Translations under genes and position numbers: made by a program
Notes under the pieces: generated by a model
Told to the model about the DNA's origin: nothing
Database searches by the model: none
What the model saw: the letters and a program-made list of their open reading frames with translations, nothing else
Assembly: GCF_017794765.1 (NCBI RefSeq)
Contig: NZ_CP051236.1
Location: forward strand, 790,780 to 854,779
Source: Nitratireductor sp.
GTDB taxonomy: Bacteria > Pseudomonadota > Alphaproteobacteria > Rhizobiales > Rhizobiaceae
Direction: 5' to 3'
DNA length: 64,000 nt
Shown: positions 16,755 through 25,519 of the stretch, piece by piece
Position numbering within the stretch: the stretch's first letter is position 1
How the letters are laid out: each line of letters begins with the position of its first letter

Positions 16755-17774
16755 ATGCGTTCCATCAAAACCCGCTTAATGGCAGGCCTTGCCAGCACCG
16801 CGATCGTGCTTGCAGGCGCCGTTGCAGCTCAGGCGGAAACCTGGAAATACGCTTTCGAAGAAGCGATGACGGATGTTCAGGGCGTTTACGCCCAGAAGTT
16901 CAAGGAAGAAGTCGAGGCCAACTCGGACCACGAGATTCAGCTTTTCCCGTTCGGTACGCTGGGCGAATCCGCTGACATCATGGAGCAGGCACAGGCCGGC
17001 ATCCTTCAGTTCGTCGACCAGTCTCCGGGCTTCACCGGTGCGCTGATCCCGGAGGCGCAGGTTTTCTTCGTTCCCTATCTTCTGCCGGCAAAGTCGGAAG
17101 ATCTCGGAGATTTCTTCCGCAACTCGAAGGCCATCAACGAGATGTTCCCGGAGCTCTATGCAGAACAGGGTCTCGAGCTTCTCAAGATGTTCCCCGAGGG
17201 CGAAGTGGTGATGAACACCAAGGAGCCGGTGGAGAAGCCTGAAGACCTCAACGAGGTGAAGTTCCGCGTCATGACCAACCCGCTTCTGGTTGAAAGCTAC
17301 AAGGCATTCGGCGCGACGCCGACGCCGCTTCCCTGGGGCGAGGTCTATGGCGGTCTCCAGACCAACATTATTCAGGGCCAGGAAAATCCGCTGTTCTGGG
17401 TCGAGTCCACAAAGATGTATGAAGTGACCGGCGCCATAACGCTCACCGGCCACAACAACTTCACCACCGCGGTGATGGCCAACAAGGAATTCTTTGACGG
17501 CCTGAGCGATGAGGACAAGAAGGTCGTGCGGGACGCTGCCGATGCGGCTTTCGAGCACATCCTCGAGTACCAGAAGGGCCTGAGCGAAGAATCGCTTGCC
17601 AAGATCAAGGAAGCCAAGCCCGAGATGACGATCAGCGACCTCACCGAAGAGCAGCGCGCTCCCTTCAGGGAAGCGGCAGCCCAGGTGGAGGCAAAGTTCA
17701 TCGAGATGACGGGTGACAGCGGCAAGAAGATCCTTGACCAGATGAAGGAAGACCTGAAGGCGGCCACGCAATAA
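16755..17774 (+). CDS. teaA: TRAP transporter substrate-binding protein, TeaA-like (ectoine type)
   Basis: The 339-residue DctP-family protein has a signal peptide ending at AAQA. Its mature start ETWKYAFEE, then QAGILQFVDQSPGFTGALIP, RVMTNPLLVESYKAFGATPT and PLPWGEVYGGLQTN, match my recollection of the Halomonas ectoine-binding protein TeaA very closely, including a Glu at mature position 9. It should capture ectoine or hydroxyectoine in the periplasm. The gene order DctP-DctQ-DctM-UspA also matches teaABCD. No ectoine synthesis or degradation genes are present in this window, so use as an osmolyte or import for catabolism elsewhere are both possible. Confidence 0.82.
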   Translation: MRSIKTRLMAGLASTAIVLAGAVAAQAETWKYAFEEAMTDVQGVYAQKFKEEVEANSDHEIQLFPFGTLGESADIMEQAQAGILQFVDQSPGFTGALIPEAQVFFVPYLLPAKSEDLGDFFRNSKAINEMFPELYAEQGLELLKMFPEGEVVMNTKEPVEKPEDLNEVKFRVMTNPLLVESYKAFGATPTPLPWGEVYGGLQTNIIQGQENPLFWVESTKMYEVTGAITLTGHNNFTTAVMANKEFFDGLSDEDKKVVRDAADAAFEHILEYQKGLSEESLAKIKEAKPEMTISDLTEEQRAPFREAAAQVEAKFIEMTGDSGKKILDQMKEDLKAATQ

Positions 17775-17800
17775 GCCGCTGCCTTGAGCAACAATAAGCT

Positions 17801-17833
17801 GGACCCTGCGGCCATTCTCGGTCGCGGGGTTCC
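17801..17833 (+). promoter_or_regulatory. Stem-loop between teaA and teaB
   Basis: GGACCCTGCGGCC can pair with GGTCGCGGGGTTCC, allowing one bulge and wobble or mismatched positions, around ATTCTC. It lies between the binding-protein stop and the small-permease start and lacks a T-run. It is probably a transcript-stabilising hairpin. Confidence 0.55.
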
Positions 17834-17857
17834 GTCATCTCATTGAGGGGAATGAAG

Positions 17858-18448
17858 ATGGGCAGTGAAGACGACAAATCTGACCCGCACAGCGAACACT
17901 ACGAATCCACACTGCCCGGCGTCATAGGCATATTCGACAATGCCATCAGCCGCATAGAATCGGTGATGCTCGCGCTCGGCGTGATGCTCATGGCGGTCAA
18001 CACGATCGCCAATGTGGTCAGCCGCGCTATTGGGAGCACAATCTTCTTTTCCGAGGAGCTCAACCGCATCCTCATCATTCTCATCACCTTTGCCGGCATC
18101 GGCTATGCCGCGCGTCACGGCCGCCACATCCGCATGTCGGCGCTCTACGATGCGCTGCCCGGCAAGACCCGCAAGGTCTTGATGATCATCATCACGGTGA
18201 TCACCGCGCTCACCATGTTCGCGCTGTGCTATTTCGCCATCGGCTATATCGGCAAGGTGGCCAAGTCCGGCCGTGTTCTTCCGGCCATGCAGATCCCGGT
18301 CTACTGGATCTATCTCTGGGTCCCCATCGGCTTCTTCATCACCGGCGTGCAATATGCGCTCACCGCGCTGAAGAATGTCGTCCAGAAGGACATCTATCTC
18401 TCCACCCATGTGCTGGAGGGATATGAGGAAGACGAAATCGAGATCTGA
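17858..18448 (+). CDS. teaB: TRAP transporter small permease, TeaB-like
   Basis: The 196-residue DctQ-family protein has a hydrophilic acidic N-terminus of about 25 residues and then four hydrophobic helices, with the family segment [20 protein letters not shown] followed by HGRHIRM. It partners the large permease encoded 14 bases downstream. I chose ATG 17858 because GAGGGGA lies 6 bases before it; the ATG at 17852 sits directly against that site. The acidic tail at the C-terminus (EEDEIEI) is short. Substrate follows the TeaA-like binding protein, hence probably ectoines. Confidence 0.85.
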   Translation: MGSEDDKSDPHSEHYESTLPGVIGIFDNAISRIESVMLALGVMLMAVNTIANVVSRAIGSTIFFSEELNRILIILITFAGIGYAARHGRHIRMSALYDALPGKTRKVLMIIITVITALTMFALCYFAIGYIGKVAKSGRVLPAMQIPVYWIYLWVPIGFFITGVQYALTALKNVVQKDIYLSTHVLEGYEEDEIEI

Positions 18449-18462
18449 GCGGGGCCACGACC

Positions 18463-19746
18463 ATGACACTCAAAATTTCCACCATCATGATCGTGTTGCT
18501 GCTGTTTGGCTTCCCGATGATGATCCCGCTCATACTGGGTGCGGCGTACGGTTTTTACGGTCTGTTCGGCGGTTTCGACCGTATGGACTTCATGGTTCAG
18601 CAGATGCTGGCAGGCATCCGTCCGGCCTCGCTCATCGCGGTGCCCATGTTCATCCTCGCAGCCGACATCATGACGCGTGGCCAGTCGGCAGACCGGCTGA
18701 TCGACATGGTCATGAAGTTCATCGGCCACATCAAGGGCGGCCTTGCCGTCTCCACCGCCACGGCTTGCACGCTGTTCGGCGCGGTCTCCGGCTCCACGCA
18801 GGCAACTGTGGTCGCGGTCGGCTCGCCGCTGCGCCCGCGCATGCTGAAAGCCGGCTACAACGATTCCTTCGTTCTGGCGCTGATCATCAACGCCAGCGAC
18901 ATTGCCTTCCTGATCCCGCCCTCCATCGGCATGATCATCTATGGCGTCGTCTCCAAGACCTCGATCGCCGAGCTGTTCATCGCCGGCATCGGCCCCGGGC
19001 TTCTGCTCCTGGTGCTCTTTTCCGCCTATTGCATCGTCTATGCAATCGTGAAGGGCGTGCCGACCGAGCCGAAAGCGCCATGGGGCGAGCGTGTGGCGGC
19101 AGTGCGCGCGGCCATCTGGCCGCTGTTCTTCCCGGTCATCATCGTCGGCGGCATCTATGGCGGGATTGTCAGCCCCACCGAGGCTGCGGCCATCTGCGTG
19201 GCCTATGCGCTCTTCCTGGAACTGGTGATCTTCCGCTCGCTTAGCGTGGCCGACATCTACAAGATCTCCAAGTCCACCGGCCTCATCACCGCCGTGGTGT
19301 TCATTCTCGTCGCTGCCGGCACGGCCTTCTCCTGGGTGATCTCCTTTGCGCAGATCCCGCAGCAGATTCTCGGCGCCATCGGCATAGACGAGATGGGGCC
19401 TAAAATGGTGCTCGCCGTCATTTCGATCGCCTTCTTCGTCGGCTGCATGTTCGTCGATCCGATCGTGGTGATCCTCGTTCTGGTGCCGATCTTCGCGCCA
19501 GTGGTGGATTCGGTTGGCCTCGACAAGGTTCTGGTCGGCACCATCATTACGCTGCAGGTGGCCATTGGCTCCGCGACACCCCCATTCGGGTGTGACATCT
19601 TCACGGCGATAGCCATATTCAAGCGACCCTATATGGACGTGATCCGGGGCATTCCGCCCTTCACGCTCATCCTGCTTGGCGTGTCGGCAGCACTGATCTT
19701 CTTCCCGCAGATCGCGCTGTTCCTGCCCAGCCTGGCATTCGATTAG
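18463..19746 (+). CDS. teaC: TRAP transporter large permease, TeaC-like
   Basis: The 427-residue protein has about 12 predicted membrane helices and DctM-family landmarks: AGIRPASLIAVPMFILAADI, the GAVSGSTQATVVAVGS stretch, the SDIAFLIPPSIGMIIYG motif and SPTEAAAICVAYA. It is the ion-driven translocation subunit that works with TeaA and TeaB. It follows teaB by 14 bases and precedes the universal stress protein gene by 10 bases, so all four genes probably share one transcript. Normal length for the family and no missing segments seen. Confidence 0.88.
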   Translation: MTLKISTIMIVLLLFGFPMMIPLILGAAYGFYGLFGGFDRMDFMVQQMLAGIRPASLIAVPMFILAADIMTRGQSADRLIDMVMKFIGHIKGGLAVSTATACTLFGAVSGSTQATVVAVGSPLRPRMLKAGYNDSFVLALIINASDIAFLIPPSIGMIIYGVVSKTSIAELFIAGIGPGLLLLVLFSAYCIVYAIVKGVPTEPKAPWGERVAAVRAAIWPLFFPVIIVGGIYGGIVSPTEAAAICVAYALFLELVIFRSLSVADIYKISKSTGLITAVVFILVAAGTAFSWVISFAQIPQQILGAIGIDEMGPKMVLAVISIAFFVGCMFVDPIVVILVLVPIFAPVVDSVGLDKVLVGTIITLQVAIGSATPPFGCDIFTAIAIFKRPYMDVIRGIPPFTLILLGVSAALIFFPQIALFLPSLAFD

Positions 19747-19756
19747 GAGAGAGCCG

Positions 19757-20194
19757 ATGTTCAAAAGGATACTCGTCCCGGTCGATGGCTCGGAAAACTC
19801 GGTGAAGGCTCTGCAGATGGGCGTTGAGTTGCAGAAAAACACCGGAGCGGAATTGATGACGCTCACCGTCTTCCGGCATCACAGCCTGCTTGAGGCGTCC
19901 ATGTCGATGGTGCGGCCCGATGATCCCGAGAGCATCGATGATGTTATGCGTGAACATGCCAAGGAGATCGCCGACGCCGCCAAGAAAGCGGCAGTGGAGA
20001 TGGGAGCTGAAAGCCCGCGTGCCTTTGTGAAAAGCGGCCAGCCTGCGCGCACCATCGTAAAGTTCGGCAAAGAGCGTGAGGTGGACCTGATCGTGCTTGG
20101 CAGCCGCGGGCTGGGCGATCTGGAGGGCTATCTTCTGGGAAGCGTGTCCCACAAGGTCACGAGCCTTGCCAATTGCCCCGTCATGGTGGTGTGA
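19757..20194 (+). CDS. teaD: Universal stress protein, TeaD-like regulator of the TRAP system
   Basis: The 145-residue protein has a single UspA domain: strand 1 FKRILVPVDGSENSVKAL, and the ATP-binding signature GSRGLGDLEGYLLGSVS near the C-terminus followed by CPVMVV. In Halomonas the homologous TeaD binds ATP and lowers TeaABC activity; a similar regulatory role is inferred here from sequence type and position. The start has GGAGAGA 7-13 bases upstream. A strong hairpin follows at 20219, ending the operon. Confidence 0.85.
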   Translation: MFKRILVPVDGSENSVKALQMGVELQKNTGAELMTLTVFRHHSLLEASMSMVRPDDPESIDDVMREHAKEIADAAKKAAVEMGAESPRAFVKSGQPARTIVKFGKEREVDLIVLGSRGLGDLEGYLLGSVSHKVTSLANCPVMVV

Positions 20195-20218
20195 TCGAAA
20201 CGAAAGTGCAGATGCAAC

Positions 20219-20250
20219 AAGGGCCGGATCCGCTGTCTGATCCGGCCCTT
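20219..20250 (+). terminator. Terminator of the teaABCD-like operon
   Basis: A perfect 12-bp stem (AAGGGCCGGATC / GATCCGGCCCTT) with an 8-base loop starts 25 bases after the last stop codon. The tail (ATTCCTG) is only mildly T-rich, but the stem length and position make termination the best reading. Confidence 0.8.
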
Positions 20251-20295
20251 ATTCCTGATGTTCCAGAAGCGTCTCGACGCTCTTTCCTGACAGTG

Positions 20296-20475
20296 TCAAA
20301 CCGGGTCCGCTCCACCAATCGGTGGCGTGCCCGTTGGCCTGCGCCAGATGTTCCCGAGCCGCGTGCCAAGGGCGGTCAAGGCGTGCTTCAGCGCCGTGGA
20401 ACGGGCTTTGTTCGCCTGCCGCGCATAGCGCTGCAATTCAGGGCTGGAACCAACGCCCACAGTATAGTGTGACAT
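20296..20475 (-). CDS. 59-residue basic protein of unknown function
   Basis: The ATG at 20475 is preceded by a perfect AAGGAGG with 5-base spacing, one of the best ribosome-binding sites in the window. This selects it over an upstream start at 20544. The product is small, basic and probably mostly helical (LQRYARQANKARSTALKHAL, then LGNIWRR) with a Pro/Gly-rich tail; no signal peptide or membrane helix. I do not recognise the family, though its size and Arg/Ala-rich helix recall short alphaproteobacterial proteins of the DUF1127 kind without the DUF1127 motif. It lies tail-to-tail with the tea operon and divergent from a LysR gene, so that LysR protein may control it. Confidence 0.65.
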   Translation of the reverse strand: MSHYTVGVGSSPELQRYARQANKARSTALKHALTALGTRLGNIWRRPTGTPPIGGADPV

Positions 20476-20584
20476 CAGAACCTCCTTGAGAGGGTTGGCA
20501 ATGTAGAGAGTCTGCGGCGGTGTGCTGCCGGTTCTCCCGGTCAACCCATCGCTACAATTCCTATTTGGTCTCTATAGGAGCTTT

Positions 20585-20614
20585 ACACAATAGAAATTAT
20601 TCTTCCTGTTGTGT
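20585..20614. promoter_or_regulatory. Possible LysR-type operator between divergent genes
   Basis: ACACAA (20585-20590) and TTGTGT (20609-20614) form a 6-bp inverted repeat with an 18-base AT-rich spacer. It lies 21 bases before the LysR gene and 110 before the divergent small gene. Short arms make this tentative. Confidence 0.3.
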
Positions 20615-20635
20615 GCGTTTATGTTACGCTAAATC

Positions 20636-21556
20636 ATGAGACATCGCCTGCCCAATCTAAACGCCGTCCGGGCGTTTGACGCGGCTGCCCGGCACCAGAG
20701 TTTTTCCCGCGCCGCGGCGGAGCTGGGCGTGACGCATGCATCTGTCAGCCGCTACATCAAGAATCTCGAAGCGGAGTTGGGCATGCCGCTCTTCGAACGC
20801 CGGCACAGGCAGGTGGCGCTCACGCCGGGGGGAGCCCGCTACGCGGAAATTGTCGCCGATGCTCTGATGCTGATCTCGCTGGACACCGGCACGCGTGCAA
20901 CGCGCAATGCAAAGGGGCGCGTCGTTCTGGAATCGGACTCTGATCTCGCGGCTCTGTGGCTCATGCCCCTCCTGACCGACGAAGTGCTGGAAACGTTGGG
21001 GATCGAGCTCGAATTGCGCTCTTACCCCGAGCCACCACGCACCATTGCCCCCGATACCGATCTGGCGATCACCTGGGGGCGGCTGGATGTGCCGGGCTAT
21101 ACACGCGAGCCGTTTCTGGATTTCACGATCTTTCCGGTCTGCGCGCCGGATCGCGCGGAGCATGTGCGCATGCACGGGTTGATCGCCAACAAGCTGATCT
21201 ATGATCGCGGCGTGAACACCTGGGAGGAACTCCTGCGGCGGCAGGGCACAAGCCTCAGCGCCGCATCGGGCCATCTCATCTTCCACCGCACGCAGCTTTG
21301 CCTTGAAGCGGCTGCGCGGGGGCTTGGTGTCGCTCTTGGCGATGATGTCTCGGCGGCCGCCATGCTGCGTGATGGAAGGCTGGTGCGTCCCTGCGGGCCA
21401 TCGGTCGCCGGCCGCAACAGCTATTACCTTTCCTCCGTTTCGCGGGGCCCGGTCAGTCCTTCGGCGATGGCGATGCGGGCATGGCTCTTGCAAAAGGCGG
21501 CCGAGCATGTGCGTTGGGCCGAAGAGGCCGGCTATGCGCTGACCAAAGAGAGGTAG
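20636..21556 (+). CDS. LysR family regulator, GcvA-like
   Basis: The 306-residue protein opens with RLPNLNAVRAFDAAARHQSF, a winged helix-turn-helix typical of the GcvA/AmpR branch, followed by a substrate-binding effector domain (about 95-300). Members of this branch activate or repress a divergent or nearby gene in response to a small metabolite. The divergent neighbour is the 59-residue protein. No metabolic target can be assigned from context. The C-terminal part is complete and normal in length. Confidence 0.9.
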   Translation: MRHRLPNLNAVRAFDAAARHQSFSRAAAELGVTHASVSRYIKNLEAELGMPLFERRHRQVALTPGGARYAEIVADALMLISLDTGTRATRNAKGRVVLESDSDLAALWLMPLLTDEVLETLGIELELRSYPEPPRTIAPDTDLAITWGRLDVPGYTREPFLDFTIFPVCAPDRAEHVRMHGLIANKLIYDRGVNTWEELLRRQGTSLSAASGHLIFHRTQLCLEAAARGLGVALGDDVSAAAMLRDGRLVRPCGPSVAGRNSYYLSSVSRGPVSPSAMAMRAWLLQKAAEHVRWAEEAGYALTKER

Positions 21557-21587
21557 GTGAACGCACGGGGCTGTGAGGCAGCGCAAT

Positions 21588-21783
21588 CGTCATCCCGTCC
21601 GAGCGGAGCGAGAGCCGGGACCCCCAGAGCCGGGACCCCGAAAGCCGGTATCCATTGAGAGGCACGGCCGATCTCCACAGCAGGAGCCGGCGGCCCAACA
21701 GGCGCCTGAAGCGCATCCGCGCCGCGCTCCATGGCAGTCTTCCAATGGGTCCCGGATGGCCCCTCGGACTTCCGGGATGGCAC
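21588..21783. repeat. Rhizobial-type intergenic palindromic element
   Basis: Between the LysR stop and the dppF stop lies a mosaic containing CGTCATCCCGTCCGAGCGGA and tandem GAGCCGGGACCCC units, and about 140 bases later an inverted counterpart (GGGTCCCGGATGG, CTTCCGGGATGGCA). This pattern of degenerate inverted units occurs in many alphaproteobacterial intergenic regions. No coding potential is convincing here. It may form a terminator for the convergent genes. Confidence 0.5.
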
Positions 21784-21831
21784 TTTCGGATGGCTTTCAA
21801 TCCGGCGCCTTCACGCCGCCAGATTGCAGCT

Positions 21832-22655
<824 letters not shown>

Positions 22656-22659
<4 letters not shown>

Positions 22660-23516
22660 GGGCGGGCTCCTGTCAGCGGCGCTTCATCGAACACGAAGTC
22701 GGAGACGGTCGGCAGGCGGTCGCCTGTCGCGTTCTCCGGCAGGGCCGAAAGCAGCGCCTTGGTATAAGGGTGCTGGGGCTTTTCGAAGAGCGAAAGCACG
22801 TCGGCCTCCTCCATCTTCCTGCCCTTGTACTGCACGATCACGCGATCGGCCGTTTCCGCTACCACGCCCATGTCATGGGTGATCATGATCATGCCCATGT
22901 TCTTCTCGGCCTGGATCGACACCAGAAGATCGAGGATCTGCTTCTGGATCGTCACGTCGAGCGCGGTGGTCGGCTCGTCGGCAATCAGGAGCTTGGGGTT
23001 ACAGGCAATGGCCATGGCGATCATCACGCGCTGGCATTGGCCACCCGACATCTGGTGCGGGTAGGCATTCACCCGGTCGCTCGCATTTGGCAGGCCCACC
23101 GCCTCGAAGAGTTCCACCGTCCGGTCACGCCGCTGGCGGGCCGAAAGATCGGTGTGCATCTTGAGCGTTTCATCGATCTGGAAACCGACGGTGAAACACG
23201 GATTGAGACTGGCGATTGGCTCCTGGAAAATCATGGCAATGTCCTTGCCGACGATCTTGCGTCGGTCCGATGGCGACAGGTTGAGAATGTCGCGGCCCTG
23301 AAAGGTCATGGCGTCTGCCGTGACCTTTGCGGTCCATGGCAGAAGCCCCATAACCGCCAGCATCGAAACGGATTTGCCCGAACCCGATTCGCCAACGATG
23401 GCCAGCACCTCGCGCGCCTCGACGGACAGCGAAACACCATCCACCGCGCGCAGCGTGCCGCCTGCCGTCTCGAATTCGACGCTCAGATTGCGAATGTCGA
23501 GAAGAGCTTCACTCAT
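22656..23516 (-). CDS. dppD: Dipeptide ABC transporter ATPase DppD
   Basis: The 286-residue ATPase has Walker [10 protein letters not shown], signature [10 protein letters not shown] (Cys in place of the usual Arg of QRQR), Walker [13 protein letters not shown] and switch ITHDMG. The [17 protein letters not shown] segment is typical of the DppD/OppD half. It forms a heterodimer with DppF under the DppBC permeases. The gene begins one base after the dppC stop. The C-terminal region contains the usual [14 protein letters not shown] extension. Confidence 0.93.
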
Positions 23517-23517
23517 G

Positions 23518-24453
23518 TCACGACCTCTTCAGCTTGGGATCAAGCGCATCGCGAAGACCGTCGCCCATCAAATTGATGGCCAGAACGGTGATCAGGATGG
23601 CGAGACCGGGGAAGGTGACGACCCACCACGCACGCAGGATGAACTCGCGCGCTTCGGCCAGCATCGTGCCCCATTCGGGTGTGGGCGGCTGTGCACCCAT
23701 GCCGAGGAAGCCAAGCGCCGCCGCATCGAGGATCGCGGTCGAGAAGGAGAGCGCCGCCTGCACGATCAGCGGTGCGGTACAGTTCGGCAGGATGGTCTTG
23801 AACATCAACCTGATGTTACTCGCGCCGGCAACACGTGCCGCCGTCACATAGTCGCGGCCTTTCTCCGACATCACCGCAGCGCGCGTCAGGCGCACATAGT
23901 GCGGCTGCTGCACGAGCGCGATGGCGATCATCGCGTTGACGAGGCCCGGCCCCAGAATGGCGACCAGAACCAGTGCCAGAAGCAGCGACGGAAACGCGAG
24001 AATAATGTCCATCACGCGCATGATGACCGTGTCCACCGCGCCGCGGAAATAGCCGGCGATGAGGCCGATCAGAATACCCACCGAGACGGCGACCGAAACC
24101 ACCACCACGCCGATAAAGAGCGAGAAGCGCGCGCCATAGATCAGGCGTGAGAGCAGGTCGCGGCCCACGGCATCCGTGCCGAGTATGAACGACCAGTTGC
24201 CGCCTTCCTGCCAGACCGGGGGCAGGAGGAAGGAGCCGCGGTTCTGCATGCTCGGGCTGTGCGGCGCGATCACCGGCGCCAGAAGCGCGATGACCACGAT
24301 TGCGAGGAAAACGTAAAGGCCGATCACGGCGCCGCGGTTCTGGCTGAAATAGTACCAGAATTCCGCAAGGCGGGCGCGCCGCGTGACCGCGATGATCGTG
24401 CCGCCTTCGAGACCGACGGCGGCATTCGGATCTTTTGTGTTTGTCGAGCTCAT
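23518..24453 (-). CDS. dppC: Dipeptide ABC transporter permease DppC
   Basis: The 311-residue membrane protein shows the DppC pattern: cytoplasmic N-terminus, helix 1 (AVIGLYVFLAIVVIALLAPV), the LGTDAVGRDLLSRLIYGAR motif and the EAA loop (GRDYVTAARVAGASNIRLM). It is of usual family length. With DppB it forms the channel for dipeptides delivered by DppA. Two bases separate it from the dppB stop, so the genes are co-translated. Confidence 0.94.
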   Translation of the reverse strand: MSSTNTKDPNAAVGLEGGTIIAVTRRARLAEFWYYFSQNRGAVIGLYVFLAIVVIALLAPVIAPHSPSMQNRGSFLLPPVWQEGGNWSFILGTDAVGRDLLSRLIYGARFSLFIGVVVVSVAVSVGILIGLIAGYFRGAVDTVIMRVMDIILAFPSLLLALVLVAILGPGLVNAMIAIALVQQPHYVRLTRAAVMSEKGRDYVTAARVAGASNIRLMFKTILPNCTAPLIVQAALSFSTAILDAAALGFLGMGAQPPTPEWGTMLAEAREFILRAWWVVTFPGLAILITVLAINLMGDGLRDALDPKLKRS

Positions 24454-24455
24454 GG

Positions 24456-25460
24456 TCAGTGCCTGATTCTCGGATTGATCAGACCGTAGAGAACGTCCAC
24501 GATCAGGTTCACGATCATGATGATGGCGGCAATGAGCAGAAGCCCGCCCTGCACCACCGCATAATCGCGCTTGAACACGCTATCGACCATCCACTTGCCG
24601 ATGCCCGGCCAGGAGAAGATCGTCTCGGTGAGGATCGCGCCGGCCAGCAGCACGCCCACCTGGAGGCCGATCGTGGTCACCACGGGGATGAGCGCGTTGC
24701 GCAGCGCATGGAGGCCGATCACCCGGCGCGGCGGCAGGCCCTTGGAGCGCGCCGTGCGCACATAATCTTCGCCCAGCACCTCTAGCATGGCCGAGCGCGT
24801 CTGGCGGGCGATCACCGCAAGCGGGATCGTGGCCAGAACGATGGTCGGCAGGATGAGATGCGACAGCGCCGATTTGAACGCGCCCGCCTGTCCCGACAGA
24901 AGGCTGTCGATCAGCATGAAGCCGGTGACCGGCGGGAAGAAATAAAGCAGCGAAATGCGGCCTGACACCGGTGTCCAGCCCAGAATGCCGGAGAAGAAGA
25001 TGATCAGAAGCAGGCCCCACCAGAAGATCGGCATGGAATAGCCGACAAGGGCCGCACCCATCACGGTCTGATCAAGCCACGAACCGCGCCGGACAGCGGC
25101 GATGACGCCAAGCGGAACACCAATGGCAACCGCCACGATGATCGCGCACAACGACAGCTCGATCGTCGCCGGGAACAGGGTCAGAAACTCCTGAAGCAGC
25201 GGTCTCTTGGTGACGATGGAGGTGCCGAAATCGCCCTGCAGCAGATCCGTCATGTAGTTGAAATACTGCACGAACAGCGGCTGGTCGAAGCCATAGAGCG
25301 CCTGGAGCTGCTGGTAGCGCTCTTCGCTCATGCCGCGCTCGCCGGCCAGAAGCATGATCGGATCGCCCGGCAGAAGGCGAATGAAGGAAAAGGCGACGAT
25401 GGACACCCCGATGAAGGTGGGGATCAGCAGCGCCAGCCTGGAGAGAAAGAAACGGAGCAT
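24456..25460 (-). CDS. dppB: Dipeptide ABC transporter permease DppB
   Basis: The 334-residue protein matches DppB in its opening helix (LRFFLSRLALLIPTFIGVS), the RLLPGDPIMLLAGERG loop, SMPIFWWGLLLIIFFSG and the EAA loop GEDYVRTARSKGLPPRRVIG. About six membrane helices are predicted. It is the first permease of the operon and follows dppA after a 59-base gap that contains a stem-loop. Confidence 0.95.
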   Translation of the reverse strand: MLRFFLSRLALLIPTFIGVSIVAFSFIRLLPGDPIMLLAGERGMSEERYQQLQALYGFDQPLFVQYFNYMTDLLQGDFGTSIVTKRPLLQEFLTLFPATIELSLCAIIVAVAIGVPLGVIAAVRRGSWLDQTVMGAALVGYSMPIFWWGLLLIIFFSGILGWTPVSGRISLLYFFPPVTGFMLIDSLLSGQAGAFKSALSHLILPTIVLATIPLAVIARQTRSAMLEVLGEDYVRTARSKGLPPRRVIGLHALRNALIPVVTTIGLQVGVLLAGAILTETIFSWPGIGKWMVDSVFKRDYAVVQGGLLLIAAIIMIVNLIVDVLYGLINPRIRH

Positions 25461-25470
25461 CTAATACACG

Positions 25471-25498
25471 ACCGGCGACAGCTCGCGCTGCCGCCGGT
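25471..25498 (-). promoter_or_regulatory. Stem-loop between dppA and dppB
   Basis: ACCGGCG/CGCCGGT pairs as a 7-bp stem, then one mismatch, then CAGC/GCTG closes a TCGC tetraloop. It sits 21 bases after the dppA stop and has no T-run, so it is probably a stabilising or partial-termination hairpin that sets binding protein above permease. Confidence 0.75.
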
Positions 25499-25519
25499 TC
25501 CTGTTTCTGGTGAAGGGGC

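Noticed and set aside
18394-19866. A 490-codon minus-strand frame opposite the TeaC-like permease
   Set aside because: His/Asp-rich antisense translation of a membrane protein gene; no ribosome-binding site or homology features.
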